Source: CAG-488 sp051881315
Lineage (GTDB): Bacteria; Bacillota; Clostridia; Oscillospirales; Acutalibacteraceae
Assembly: GCA_051881315.1 (NCBI GenBank)
Contig: JBJEPQ010000056.1
Span: 62,001 to 126,000 of the forward strand
DNA: 64,000 nt
Direction: 5' to 3'
Positions 17,274 to 26,123 of this stretch are shown here, one piece after another (the first letter of the stretch is position 1; each line of letters begins with the position of its first letter). Below the pieces are notes generated by a model, which was not told the DNA's origin, did no database searches, and worked only from the letters and a program-made list of their open reading frames with translations. Position numbers and translations under genes: made by a program.

Positions 17274-18116
17274 TTACGCCTCCAATTCTGCAAGTTTTGC
17301 TTTAAGCTCGCTCATCGCCTGCTCATACTGCTCTGCGTTCGGAGCCGTACCGTGCCATGAGCACTGATCTTCCATGAAGGAAACGTCCTTGCCCTTGACG
17401 GTCTTGGCAACGATAACCGTGGGCTTGCCCTTAAATTCCTGAGCCGCATTGAAGGCTGCGTCGATCTCGTCAAAGGAATGACCGTAGATCTCGATCACAT
17501 TCCAGCCGAAAGCACGGAATTTTTCGGGAATCGGATACGGGGAATTAACTTCCGCAACCGAGCCGTCGATCTGAAGATTGTTGTTGTCAACAACGGCGCA
17601 GAGATTGTCAAGTCCCTTAGCCGCGGCAAACATAGCCGCCTCCCAGACCTGACCTTCCTCGATTTCACCGTCACCGAGAACTGTGTAAACTCTGTAATCC
17701 TTCTTGTCAATCTTGCCCGCAAGAGCCATGCCGACAGCCGTGGAAATACCCTGACCGAGAGAGCCTGTGCTCATATCAATTCCGGGGGTACGATTCATGC
17801 TCGGATGTCCCTGAAGCATCGAGCCGGGCTTACGGAGATTTTTAAGCTCTGAAACGGGGAAGAAGCCCTTGTTTGCAAGAACTGCGTAGAGAGCGGGAGC
17901 AGTGTGTCCCTTGGAAAGGACAAATCTGTCTCTGTTCTCGTCCTTGGGATTTTTCGGATCAACATTCATATGCTCAAAATAAAGATATGTGAGAATATCC
18001 GCTATTGAGAGCGATCCGCCGGGATGACCGGATTTTGCATTGAACACACCTTCGATCACGCCCATACGCACTGTACAAGCCTTGATCTGTAATTGTTTTT
18101 TTGTTACTGCGTCCAA
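17274..18116 (-). CDS. Transketolase, N-terminal (thiamine diphosphate-binding) subunit
   Basis: The 280-residue product holds the TPP-binding half: SGHPGGSLS near residue 28, LSKGHTAPALYAV, GSLGQGISTAVGMA and the GDGEIEEGQVWEA motif that binds the thiamine diphosphate magnesium. The start is a TTG (18116) with a GGAGGTG site six bases upstream. It lies 14 bases after the pseudouridine synthase gene and just upstream of the C-terminal subunit. Confidence 0.92.
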   Translation of the reverse strand: MDAVTKKQLQIKACTVRMGVIEGVFNAKSGHPGGSLSIADILTYLYFEHMNVDPKNPKDENRDRFVLSKGHTAPALYAVLANKGFFPVSELKNLRKPGSMLQGHPSMNRTPGIDMSTGSLGQGISTAVGMALAGKIDKKDYRVYTVLGDGEIEEGQVWEAAMFAAAKGLDNLCAVVDNNNLQIDGSVAEVNSPYPIPEKFRAFGWNVIEIYGHSFDEIDAAFNAAQEFKGKPTVIVAKTVKGKDVSFMEDQCSWHGTAPNAEQYEQAMSELKAKLAELEA

Positions 18117-18130
18117 AATAACACCTCCAA

Positions 18131-19051
18131 TTATTCAGCTAATGATTGCTTTTTTAAAAACTCTTTAAAATACTCCGGAACGTCTGACGTGAACTCCAGA
18201 TATCTTCCGTCTCTCGGATGCTTGAATCCGATAAGTCCTGCGTGCAGACACTGTCCGTTGAGCGAGGTCACTCCGTTTTTAGGTCCGTAAACATTGTCGC
18301 CGGCAACGGGATGACCGATATATGCCATATGAACCCTGATCTGATGAGTTCTGCCCGTTTCAAGAGTAACCTTTATATATGCAAATTTCTCATTCTGATC
18401 AATCACCTCATAATGAGAAACGGCATCCTTGGAATTTTGATAGATGACGCACATTTTCTTTCTGTCGTTCGGATTTCTTCCGATCGGAGCGTTTACCGTT
18501 CCGCTCAGCTCCTTGAAATGACCGTGAACTACCGCCCTGTACTGCCGTGTGAAGCTGTGCTCCTTGATCTGAGCGGCAAGCTTTTCGTGGGCGAAGTCGT
18601 TTTTCGCAACTATCAGAAGACCGCTTGTGTTCTTATCAATGCGGTGAACTATTCCGGGGCGGATAACTCCGTTTATCCCCGAAAGACTGCTTCCGCAATG
18701 GTAAAGCAGGGCATTGACGAGAGTTCCGTCATAGTTGCCTGCCGCCGGGTGAACAACCATTCCCCTCGGCTTGTTGACAACGAGAAGATCGTCGTCCTCA
18801 TAAACAATGTCAAGCGGAATGTTTTCGGGCTTCGCCTCAAGGGTTTTCAGCTCAGGCATTGAGAAGCTGATCTCGTCCCCGACCGAAACCTTGAAGGACT
18901 TGGAAACGGGTTTGCCGTTCACCCTGACCTCACCGTCGTCAATTATGTGCTGAATGTGCGAACGGGTAAAATCGGAACAAAGATCCGATAAGGTTTTGTC
19001 AATTCTCTCCCCTGCAAAATCCGAATCTATACGGAAGAAAAAATCACTCAT
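18131..19051 (-). CDS. RluD/YlyB-type 23S rRNA pseudouridine synthase
   Basis: The 306-residue product has an N-terminal S4 RNA-binding domain (about 12-75) and the RluA-family catalytic core with HRIDKNTSGLLIVAKND, whose aspartate is the nucleophile. The ATG at 19051 overlaps the end of lspA by eight bases (ATGAGTGA) and has a GGGTGA site; a start 14 codons earlier lies inside lspA. The lspA–rluD order is the same as lspA–ylyB in Bacillus. It isomerises uridines in ribosomal RNA; the exact positions cannot be read from sequence. Confidence 0.92.
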   Translation of the reverse strand: MSDFFFRIDSDFAGERIDKTLSDLCSDFTRSHIQHIIDDGEVRVNGKPVSKSFKVSVGDEISFSMPELKTLEAKPENIPLDIVYEDDDLLVVNKPRGMVVHPAAGNYDGTLVNALLYHCGSSLSGINGVIRPGIVHRIDKNTSGLLIVAKNDFAHEKLAAQIKEHSFTRQYRAVVHGHFKELSGTVNAPIGRNPNDRKKMCVIYQNSKDAVSHYEVIDQNEKFAYIKVTLETGRTHQIRVHMAYIGHPVAGDNVYGPKNGVTSLNGQCLHAGLIGFKHPRDGRYLEFTSDVPEYFKEFLKKQSLAE

Positions 19052-19526
19052 TCTTTTCACCCGTTTTTTTGCGGTCCCTGAAAATGTCGGCAATTACATA
19101 GAACATCAGCGCAAAAGCTCCGACGGTTACAAGAATATCCGCAAAGTTGAATACTGCAAAATTCATAAACTGAAGGTCGATAAAATCAACCACATAGCCT
19201 TTCAGCACCCTGTCTATAAGGTTGCCCAAGCCGCCCGAAATTATCATCACGGCACAGACTAGGCAAAACTTTGATTTTACCTTTTTCATCGCAATAAGAA
19301 CGATACCTGCCAGAAGCACTGCACCCGTCACAACCGAGAGCAGAACCGTATTGTCGGAAAACGAGCCGAATGCCGCCCCCGTGTTGCGGACATAGTTCCA
19401 GCCGATGAAGCCGTTTATGAATTCCGCCGTGCCGACCGGTGCAAGGTAACGCTCAACAAGGAGCTTTATCACCTGATCGGCTGCGGTCAAGGCCGCAATG
19501 GAAATTAAACTGATTATTACACTCAT
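19044..19526 (-). CDS. lspA: Lipoprotein signal peptidase II
   Basis: The 160-residue product has four hydrophobic segments and the LspA motifs: NTGAAFG, SGGLGNLIDR with the first catalytic aspartate, and VVDFID...FAVFNFAD with the second. It cleaves prolipoproteins before the lipid-modified cysteine. The ATG overlaps the divIVA stop by one base (TAATG). At least one lipoprotein substrate candidate lies in the window (63504-64000). Confidence 0.95.
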   Translation of the reverse strand: MSVIISLISIAALTAADQVIKLLVERYLAPVGTAEFINGFIGWNYVRNTGAAFGSFSDNTVLLSVVTGAVLLAGIVLIAMKKVKSKFCLVCAVMIISGGLGNLIDRVLKGYVVDFIDLQFMNFAVFNFADILVTVGAFALMFYVIADIFRDRKKTGEKNE

Positions 19527-20716
19527 TATTTTCTGAAAAATCCCTTGAGCTTGCCTGCGAGTCCGCCGTCGCTGTCATCATCGTCAAGATCGTCGTCATC
19601 AAGATCATCAAGATAATTGTCATCTGAATCGTCAACGGCATATGAGTCGATATTTTCAAACTTGAGCTTAAAGCCCTCTCTGTCGTCCTCGGTCTTCTTA
19701 GGCTTAGTGAACATAATATCCTTCGGCTCGGACTTGCCCTCCGTGCCGTAATCGTCTACGATCCTGTCAAGCTCTTCATCGCTTGCATCGTCAATATCGG
19801 GAACAATAAACTCTGTCGGCTCTGTGCTTTCCTCGGTTTCCTCCTCGTCCTCTTCCTCCTCATAGGAAGTGTCGGATTCGGCGTCGGTATCCTCGGTGTC
19901 CTCTATCATCTGCTGAAGATGATCGACGTCCATATTCTCCGCTTCTCTTGCCTCGGGAGCCTTAACTTCCTCGGCGCTTTCCTCAAAAGGGATCACTGTA
20001 TCTTCTGTCTCAGGCTCGGCTTTCTCAACTACCGTTTCGGTTTCTTCCTCCGCCGCTTCTTCGGCAACGGGCTCTTCAACGGGTGCTTCCTCTTCTTCTG
20101 CCTTTTCTTCTTCCGCTTTATTCATCTGTTCAATGACAACCTCGGGAAGCTTATTGATAAGCTCGACCTGTGCGGCGTATTCGCCGAGGATCTGCTGTTT
20201 GAACTTGGTGACCTCCTGCTTCATTGAATCAAGAGCGGCAAGCTCCTTGATCATATCGCTTCTTGCGTTGACCGAGGCCTCCTTGGATTCAACAACAGCT
20301 TTTTCAACTATATCCTTTGCCTGCTTCTGAGCTTCTTCAACAATATTGTCCGCCTGATACTTTGCCTTGGTAAGCATCTCCTTAGCGGCCGCATCAAGTC
20401 TTTCGTTCTCGGAATCCGTTCTCTCCTTGACGTCGGCAAGGAGCTTGTCGGCCTTTTCCTGAGCCTCTTTGGTGATCTTTTCAGCGGCTCTCTGAGCAGT
20501 CAGGAGTGCGTTGCGGATATTGTCCTCGTCATTTCTGTATTCTTCAAGTCTCTGTGCAAGCAGATTTATCTTCTTATACATCTCTCCGTTTTCACGGAAC
20601 ATCTGCTCATAAGATTCTGCGACTTCCTTGATGAAAGAATCGACGCTTTCTGCTTTGTAAGCATTTCTTCCGGAGGCTTCAAAATGGTGATTAGTGATTT
20701 TTGCCGGTGTTAACAT
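19526..20716 (-). CDS. divIVA: DivIVA domain cell-division protein with long acidic tail
   Basis: The 396-residue product starts with the DivIVA N-terminal domain (MLTPAKITNHHFEAS, then a YKAESVDSFI helix), which in this family binds curved membranes. A coiled coil follows to about residue 195. The C-terminal half is very acidic, with long Glu/Asp runs and a final LKGFFRK. That is far longer than the ~160 residues of Bacillus DivIVA, and the tail is probably disordered. The start has an AGGAGG site. It lies downstream of sepF and upstream of lspA, matching the Gram-positive division cluster order. Confidence 0.9.
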   Translation of the reverse strand: MLTPAKITNHHFEASGRNAYKAESVDSFIKEVAESYEQMFRENGEMYKKINLLAQRLEEYRNDEDNIRNALLTAQRAAEKITKEAQEKADKLLADVKERTDSENERLDAAAKEMLTKAKYQADNIVEEAQKQAKDIVEKAVVESKEASVNARSDMIKELAALDSMKQEVTKFKQQILGEYAAQVELINKLPEVVIEQMNKAEEEKAEEEEAPVEEPVAEEAAEEETETVVEKAEPETEDTVIPFEESAEEVKAPEAREAENMDVDHLQQMIEDTEDTDAESDTSYEEEEDEEETEESTEPTEFIVPDIDDASDEELDRIVDDYGTEGKSEPKDIMFTKPKKTEDDREGFKLKFENIDSYAVDDSDDNYLDDLDDDDLDDDDSDGGLAGKLKGFFRK

Positions 20717-20753
20717 GGTTTATTCCTCCTGTGTTTTAAACAATAAAGATTTA

Positions 20754-21227
20754 TCAATAATTAGAATGTTCAACTTCATCAAGAAGCTCGCCCGTAAGGG
20801 GAACGTTGTAAGGTGTGATAATATAAGCTCTGCCTGCAACACGCTTTATGTCTCCGTTGTTGGCATAGGCAACGCCGCTGAGGAAGTCGATGATCCTGAC
20901 CGTTGCGTCATTCGGGCAGGTCTCAAGATTGAGAATAACGATCCTTTTCTCATTGAGCACATCTGCAACCGAGCCGACGTCCTCGTATCTGTCAAGCTTC
21001 TTGAAAACCACATGAGCCTTGGAAGAAGCCGCAGCCGCCGCAGGAACGGAAGAACGGATATCGACAACCTTGCTGTCACGGTCGTTCTTGTGATTGAAGG
21101 AGAAATTGCTCCTCATATCACGGGAGCTGTCATCTCTCTCCGGCTCCTCATCGTCAAGATCAACATCGTCAAGGAATTCTTCCTCGGACATATTGAACAT
21201 ATTCTTAAATTTATCCATCATACCCAT
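20754..21227 (-). CDS. sepF: Cell division protein SepF
   Basis: The 157-residue product has an N-terminal amphipathic segment (MGMMDKFKNMFN) for membrane binding, an acidic linker with EFLDDVDLDDEEPERD, and the SepF core (about 70-150). The core shows KRIVILNLE, RIIDFLSG and the GDIKRVAGRAYIITP segment. SepF aligns FtsZ filaments on the membrane. It lies 37 bases before divIVA and 17 bases after yggS, as in the ylmE–ylmF gene order of Bacillus. The ATG has a GGAGGTTTTTTATA leader. Confidence 0.93.
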   Translation of the reverse strand: MGMMDKFKNMFNMSEEEFLDDVDLDDEEPERDDSSRDMRSNFSFNHKNDRDSKVVDIRSSVPAAAAASSKAHVVFKKLDRYEDVGSVADVLNEKRIVILNLETCPNDATVRIIDFLSGVAYANNGDIKRVAGRAYIITPYNVPLTGELLDEVEHSNY

Positions 21228-21244
21228 TATAAAAAACCTCCTGA

Positions 21245-21967
21245 TTAATATACTCTTTTTCCGAAAAGCGACGATCCGACTCTGACCATCGTCGAGCCTT
21301 CCAGTATCGCTTCAACGTAATCGCCGGACATACCCATTGACAGTACATCCATACTAACATTATCTAATTTTTTTGCCTTTATGTCAAGGAACATTCGGTT
21401 CATATTCATAAAAAATTTACGAATTTCTGTACTGCTGTCACAAATCGGGGGTATCGCCATCAGTCCCTTGATATGAATTGAGCCTATTTCAGCCATTTCG
21501 CAGACGGTTTCGGTGAGCTTTGAGGGATCAAGACCGAACTTGCTCTCCTCGCCGCCGATATTGATCTCAACCAGAACGTCGGTAACGATTCCCCTTTTTG
21601 CGGATTCCTTGCCGATCTCCTTTGCAACCTTAACGCTGTCCACGCTGTCGATCATATCGACCTCGCCGACTATCTGTCTGACCTTGTTTGTCTGCAAATG
21701 TCCTATCAGGTGCTTTTCCACTCCGTCAAGGTGAAGCTCGTCACGCTTGCCGAGATATTCCTGCACCCTGTTTTCACCGATCAGATCAATGCCGAGTGAA
21801 AGGGCGTGGTTGATATAAAGGCTGTCAACGGTTTTCGTAACACCCATCAGGCGAACAGATTTTTCGTCCCTGCCGCTTTTGAGAGCGGCTTCACATATGT
21901 TTTCACGGATACGCTTATAGTTTTCTTCAATATCTCTGAAGCGTTCCTCAACTAATGCTTTTTCCAT
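21245..21967 (-). CDS. yggS: YggS/YlmE-type PLP homeostasis protein
   Basis: The 240-residue product (ATG at 21967; a GTG one codon earlier is possible) is a single-domain alanine-racemase-fold protein. It has MGVTKTVD with the PLP lysine at about residue 45, IGENRVQEYLGK, HLIGHLQTNK and the MGMSGDYVEAI phosphate-binding segment. It binds pyridoxal phosphate and controls its availability; no catalytic reaction is established. The start lies within the last 20 bases of the upstream HlyD-like gene. It precedes sepF, as in many Firmicutes. Confidence 0.92.
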   Translation of the reverse strand: MEKALVEERFRDIEENYKRIRENICEAALKSGRDEKSVRLMGVTKTVDSLYINHALSLGIDLIGENRVQEYLGKRDELHLDGVEKHLIGHLQTNKVRQIVGEVDMIDSVDSVKVAKEIGKESAKRGIVTDVLVEINIGGEESKFGLDPSKLTETVCEMAEIGSIHIKGLMAIPPICDSSTEIRKFFMNMNRMFLDIKAKKLDNVSMDVLSMGMSGDYVEAILEGSTMVRVGSSLFGKRVY

Positions 21968-23186
21968 CACTTAAATTCCTTCCTTTCACAATTACTTCGT
22001 CATAGCGTTTTATCGGACGGTAGCCGTTCGACGCCTCGGTCTCCTCGCTGACGAGAACATAGTCGCCGGCGTCGTAGATAATCTCGATTTTTCTGACATT
22101 CATAATGTCGCCTCGCAGGATATAAACAACGTCAATTTCGTTGCCCTTGCTGTCCTTTTCACGGCGGATCGACGAGCTGTTTATCTTGTAACCCGTGTAT
22201 TCCTTGAATACAAGCTCGATATCCTCCGTCCTCATATTGGCATAAGTCTCATTCATCATATCGCAGGAGAAAGCAACGGCAATCTTGCCGTTCTTCTCAG
22301 CCGATATCTTTTCGACCTTAACGGTTACGTCCTTGAAGCCGTAATACGGCATATTTATCTTCATCGAATCTCCGACATCCATAAGCAGGGCATACTTGCT
22401 CTCCATCGTCGTGACAAGATACCATTTATAGCTTCCGACGATTTTGCCCATTCTGCCAGAAACGTCGTCCGGCTTTTTCTCAAAGAGCTTTTCGACCTCG
22501 CTGACCGTCAGCTCGGAAATTTTATCATAATCCATTGCGCCCTCATATCCGTCAAGGTTGCTGATATAGTAGCCCGAAAGCGGCGCAAGCACATCGGCGG
22601 TATTTATCTTTTTAGCCTCAAGAGCCTGAATCTGACTGTTGAGTTTATTGAATTTTTCGGTTAGATTGATAGTTCCGTCCTTCAAAATCTGCTTGCTTGC
22701 AAGCTTGTTTTCCATTTCCTCAACGTTTTTATCAAGCTCGGAAAAATCTCCGTTGGCGGCAGTTTTCAGAAGCTCGGTATAGCAGGCGTCTATTGACTTG
22801 TTAAGCTTTTCCATATCGAGGGCGTTAAGCTCTGTCTGCTCGGAAAGCTCCTGATATCTTTTAAGACTTTCTTTTGCCTCAAGCAGAGCCGACATATCGG
22901 CGGCGTCCTCGGCAGAATTGCACACACGGGCAACAGCGTCTCCGCTGGCAACTCTCATTCCGTCTTTGATGAGCGGAACAACGGTACCCGTAGTTTTTTC
23001 ATTGATATATTCCTCGTCACGGACTATAAAAGCCTTCAAATCGAGCTTTTCCTGCTCAACCGCTTCGTCGGCGGTCTCGGTATCGTATGCGTCACGGTTG
23101 ACGCGCACCGCATCGTGAAAAAGATAAACAAATGCGGCAACAACCAAAACCGTGCAAATAATATTTATCCATGTTCGGTTTTTCAT
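21948..23186 (-). CDS. HlyD-like single-pass envelope protein of the division cluster
   Basis: The 412-residue product has one N-terminal membrane helix (about 8-25). A biotinyl/lipoyl-like half (GTVVPLIKDGMRVASGDAVARV) follows, then a coiled coil of about 100 residues, the second lipoyl-like half (VLAPLSGYYISN) and a beta-rich C-terminal domain. This is the shape of membrane fusion proteins such as HlyD, but no transporter genes are nearby. It overlaps miaA by four bases and yggS by 20, between repair/tRNA genes and the yggS–sepF–divIVA block. A role in envelope or division is inferred from position. Confidence 0.75.
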   Translation of the reverse strand: MKNRTWINIICTVLVVAAFVYLFHDAVRVNRDAYDTETADEAVEQEKLDLKAFIVRDEEYINEKTTGTVVPLIKDGMRVASGDAVARVCNSAEDAADMSALLEAKESLKRYQELSEQTELNALDMEKLNKSIDACYTELLKTAANGDFSELDKNVEEMENKLASKQILKDGTINLTEKFNKLNSQIQALEAKKINTADVLAPLSGYYISNLDGYEGAMDYDKISELTVSEVEKLFEKKPDDVSGRMGKIVGSYKWYLVTTMESKYALLMDVGDSMKINMPYYGFKDVTVKVEKISAEKNGKIAVAFSCDMMNETYANMRTEDIELVFKEYTGYKINSSSIRREKDSKGNEIDVVYILRGDIMNVRKIEIIYDAGDYVLVSEETEASNGYRPIKRYDEVIVKGRNLSDGKSIS

Positions 23187-24133
23187 TCTAATCTTTCTCC
23201 TTTCCGAAACTTTTCAACTATCAGAAAAGCGTCTTTTACAAAATCTTCCTTATTTTGATATTTGTCAATATACAGCCAATTTATGCACTCGTTGCGCCTG
23301 AACCATGTAAGCTGACGCTTGGCATACCGGCGTGTTGCTCTCTTTAAATTTTCAATCGCCGCTTCTCTTGAAATTTCACCGTCAAAATACGGTTTCAGCT
23401 CCTTATAGCCTATCGCCTGATCCGAAGTCGAGCCGTTTGCGGCGGCAATGTATTCCCTCGCCTCAGTTTCAAGTCCTCTTTCAAGCATAATATCTACACG
23501 GCGGTCGATCCTGTCATAAAGGAATTGTCTGTCCTCTGCGTCAAGTCCGATAATACAGCTCTCATAGGGAGAAGCCTGCTTTGAAAGCTCTGCCTGCTCG
23601 GTCATGGTAGTGCCCGTTGTCCCGAAAACCTCAAGCGCACGGACTATCCTTTTCACATTGTTCGGGTGCAGTTTTTCTGCATATTCGGGATCAAAGGCTC
23701 TGACCTCTTCAAGCAAGACCTCCGCTCCCTCGTCCTGCGCCCTCTGCAAAAGCGAACGGCGAAGCTCCTCGTCAAACGAATTTTCGCTGAGCTTAACGTT
23801 GTTCAGCAAGGTGTCAATATAAAGTCCCGTTCCGCCGACAAGAACAGGGAGCTTTCCCCTCGAATGAATATCCTCAATGCACTCTGCCGCCGCCTGCTGA
23901 TAGAGGGCAACGCTGTACGGCTCGGTGTTGTCAAGGAAATCCATCATATGATGAGGAACTCCTTTTTTCTCGTCCTCGGTCGGCTTGGCGGTTGCGATAT
24001 CCATACCCCTGTAAATCTGCATGGAGTCCGCCGAAACAACCTCGCCGCCGAAGCGGATACATATTTCAACAGCCAGATCGGATTTACCCGACGCCGTAGG
24101 TCCTACGACGGCGACGACAGGTATTTTATTCAA
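23183..24133 (-). CDS. miaA: tRNA dimethylallyltransferase
   Basis: The 316-residue product has the P-loop GPTASGKSDLA at residues 11-21, SADSMQIYRGMDIATAKP, GGTGLYID and the QLTWFRRN segment. It adds dimethylallyl to A37 of tRNAs reading UNN codons. Its product is the substrate of MiaB, encoded at the head of the same gene run. It lies 21 bases after mutL and overlaps the next gene by four bases. Confidence 0.96.
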   Translation of the reverse strand: MNKIPVVAVVGPTASGKSDLAVEICIRFGGEVVSADSMQIYRGMDIATAKPTEDEKKGVPHHMMDFLDNTEPYSVALYQQAAAECIEDIHSRGKLPVLVGGTGLYIDTLLNNVKLSENSFDEELRRSLLQRAQDEGAEVLLEEVRAFDPEYAEKLHPNNVKRIVRALEVFGTTGTTMTEQAELSKQASPYESCIIGLDAEDRQFLYDRIDRRVDIMLERGLETEAREYIAAANGSTSDQAIGYKELKPYFDGEISREAAIENLKRATRRYAKRQLTWFRRNECINWLYIDKYQNKEDFVKDAFLIVEKFRKGERLE

Positions 24134-24154
24134 TCCGATCAGCTCCTTTTTGTT

Positions 24155-26086
24155 TTATACTCTGCCGAAATTCTTTTCAATTTCGTATTTTGACATTTCT
24201 ATCAGCACAGGCCTGCCGTGAGGACAGTACCGAATGTCGGGATCGTTCAAAAGCTTTTCGACAAATTTTTCAAGCTCGTATTCGCTTGTTTTGTCACCCG
24301 CCTTGATCGCCGCTCTGCAAGCCGTTGAATGATATATCCAATCCAGCTTTTCGGGAACAAGCTCCCTGCGGTTATTCACAAGATAACCTGCAAGCTCCAT
24401 AACGACCTCGGCAAGATCGGCATCGGCAACCGCCGTCGGACATTCGCTGACGATCACCATTCCGCCGCCGAAATCCTCGACACGGTAGCCTGCCTTGTCC
24501 AGAAGATCAAGATTATCAAGTACGGCTGAGTATTCCTCCTTGCTGAGGGTGACGGTAACGGGAGCTAAAAGCATCTGAGTTTCAATATCGCCGCCGTTTG
24601 CTCTGAGTTTTTCAAACAGCATACGCTCGTGTGCGGCGTGCTTGTCGATTATCAGGAGCTTTTTGCCCTGCTCGACCAATATATAGGTTTTGAACGCTTC
24701 ACCGATAACTCTGTACGGCTCAGGTTCGGGTTTAACTTCTTCAATTTCTGTAACGGGCTGTTCCTCTTTCACCTCGGGAACGTTTTCTTCAACCGTTTCG
24801 ATAACGGGAGGCCTGACCTCCTCAACGGGCTTGAAAACGGGAATAAGGTCGGGTTCTTCATCTTTTTTCAGCGAAAATTCCGAGCTGTCGTTAAAGGTAA
24901 TTTTTTCGGCTTTCTTAGGCTCGGTAAGTTTAACGAACTCCTCGGAGGTGGTTTTGCTCCAAAAATCCTCTTTCGGCTGACTTTCCTTTTTAACCTGCTC
25001 AAGCTGCTGTTCGTATATTTTAATCTGCCTGCCCTCGTTGGGCTTAGGCATAAACTGTCGGCTGACTTTCTGCTTGAAATTCGCCTGAACTCTTGTGTCG
25101 CCCTGCTGTAAGGCGGACTTGGCACAGTAATAAACTGCGTTAAAAATCAGCTTTTCGTTGGCGAAACGCACCTCGGTCTTGGACGGGTGAACATTGACGT
25201 CAACTGCTCCGGGTGCAATATGTATCTTCAGCACACAGGCAGGAAACTTGCCGACCATAATGGAGTTTTTGTACGCCTCCTCAAGGGCAACCATACCCGT
25301 GCGTGTCTTTATAAATCTGTCGTTGAGGAAAAAATACTGCATCATTCTGTTGGGACGTGCATTGAAAGGCTTTGAAATAAAGCCGCTGACTCTCACGCCC
25401 TCAAGCTCATAGTCACAGGGAATGAGCGTAGCTGCGAAATCCTTGCCGAGGGTTTTATAAATTGCGTTTTCGAGCTTTCCGTCACCCGATGTGAAAAGCA
25501 CATCCTTGGAATCACGGATAAAACGAACGCTGACCTCAGGGTGAGAAAGTGCGATTCTGTCAACAACGGCGGCAACCGCATTGCCCTCGCTGACGTCCTT
25601 TTTCAAAAACTTCATTCTCGCAGGGGTGTTGTAGAAAAGATCCCTGACGATAAGCGTTGTTCCCTTGGGACAGCCTGCGTCGTCGATCAGCGTTTCCTCG
25701 CCGCCCTCGATACAGTAACGGGTTCCGACCTCTTCACCCTCGCCGCGCGTCATAACCTCAACTCTGGAAACTGCGGCAATCGAGGCGAGAGCCTCACCTC
25801 GGAAACCGAGGGTGCATATCGCATTCAGATCGTCCGCCGTCGAGATCTTGCTGGTGGCGTGGCTGATAAAAGCCTTTCGGATATTATCCCTGTCAATTCC
25901 GCATCCGTTGTCCGTAATACGGATATAGGTGATACCGCCCCTTTTTATTTCAAGTGTGATCTTATCCGCTCCTGCGTCGATCGCATTTTCCATTATTTCC
26001 TTGACGATGGAAGAAGGTCTTTCAACCACCTCGCCTGCGGCGATAAGCTCCGCAATATGCTTGGGTAAAATATTGATATTCGGCAT
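24155..26086 (-). CDS. mutL: DNA mismatch repair protein MutL
   Basis: The 643-residue product has the GHKL ATPase motifs ENAIDAG (about 32-38), DNGCGI and GFRGEALASI in its first 330 residues. A long charged linker with Val/Glu/Pro repeats follows, then a C-terminal dimerisation domain with DKHAAHERMLFEKL and CPHGRPVLIEMSKYEIEKNFGR. In Gram-positive MutL the C-terminal domain carries an endonuclease site; the DKHAAHERMLFE and CPHGRP segments match it. It lies 37 bases after mutS. The ATG has a GAGGTGATCTT leader. Confidence 0.96.
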   Translation of the reverse strand: MPNINILPKHIAELIAAGEVVERPSSIVKEIMENAIDAGADKITLEIKRGGITYIRITDNGCGIDRDNIRKAFISHATSKISTADDLNAICTLGFRGEALASIAAVSRVEVMTRGEGEEVGTRYCIEGGEETLIDDAGCPKGTTLIVRDLFYNTPARMKFLKKDVSEGNAVAAVVDRIALSHPEVSVRFIRDSKDVLFTSGDGKLENAIYKTLGKDFAATLIPCDYELEGVRVSGFISKPFNARPNRMMQYFFLNDRFIKTRTGMVALEEAYKNSIMVGKFPACVLKIHIAPGAVDVNVHPSKTEVRFANEKLIFNAVYYCAKSALQQGDTRVQANFKQKVSRQFMPKPNEGRQIKIYEQQLEQVKKESQPKEDFWSKTTSEEFVKLTEPKKAEKITFNDSSEFSLKKDEEPDLIPVFKPVEEVRPPVIETVEENVPEVKEEQPVTEIEEVKPEPEPYRVIGEAFKTYILVEQGKKLLIIDKHAAHERMLFEKLRANGGDIETQMLLAPVTVTLSKEEYSAVLDNLDLLDKAGYRVEDFGGGMVIVSECPTAVADADLAEVVMELAGYLVNNRRELVPEKLDWIYHSTACRAAIKAGDKTSEYELEKFVEKLLNDPDIRYCPHGRPVLIEMSKYEIEKNFGRV

Positions 26087-26123
26087 AAGATCACCTCTTT
26101 CTTTCTTACTTGTTATTGTTTTC

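Noticed and set aside
16512..17360. 282-codon open frame on the plus strand
   Set aside because: It is antisense to the split transketolase genes, whose motifs are intact; it is rich in Cys and lacks any family pattern.
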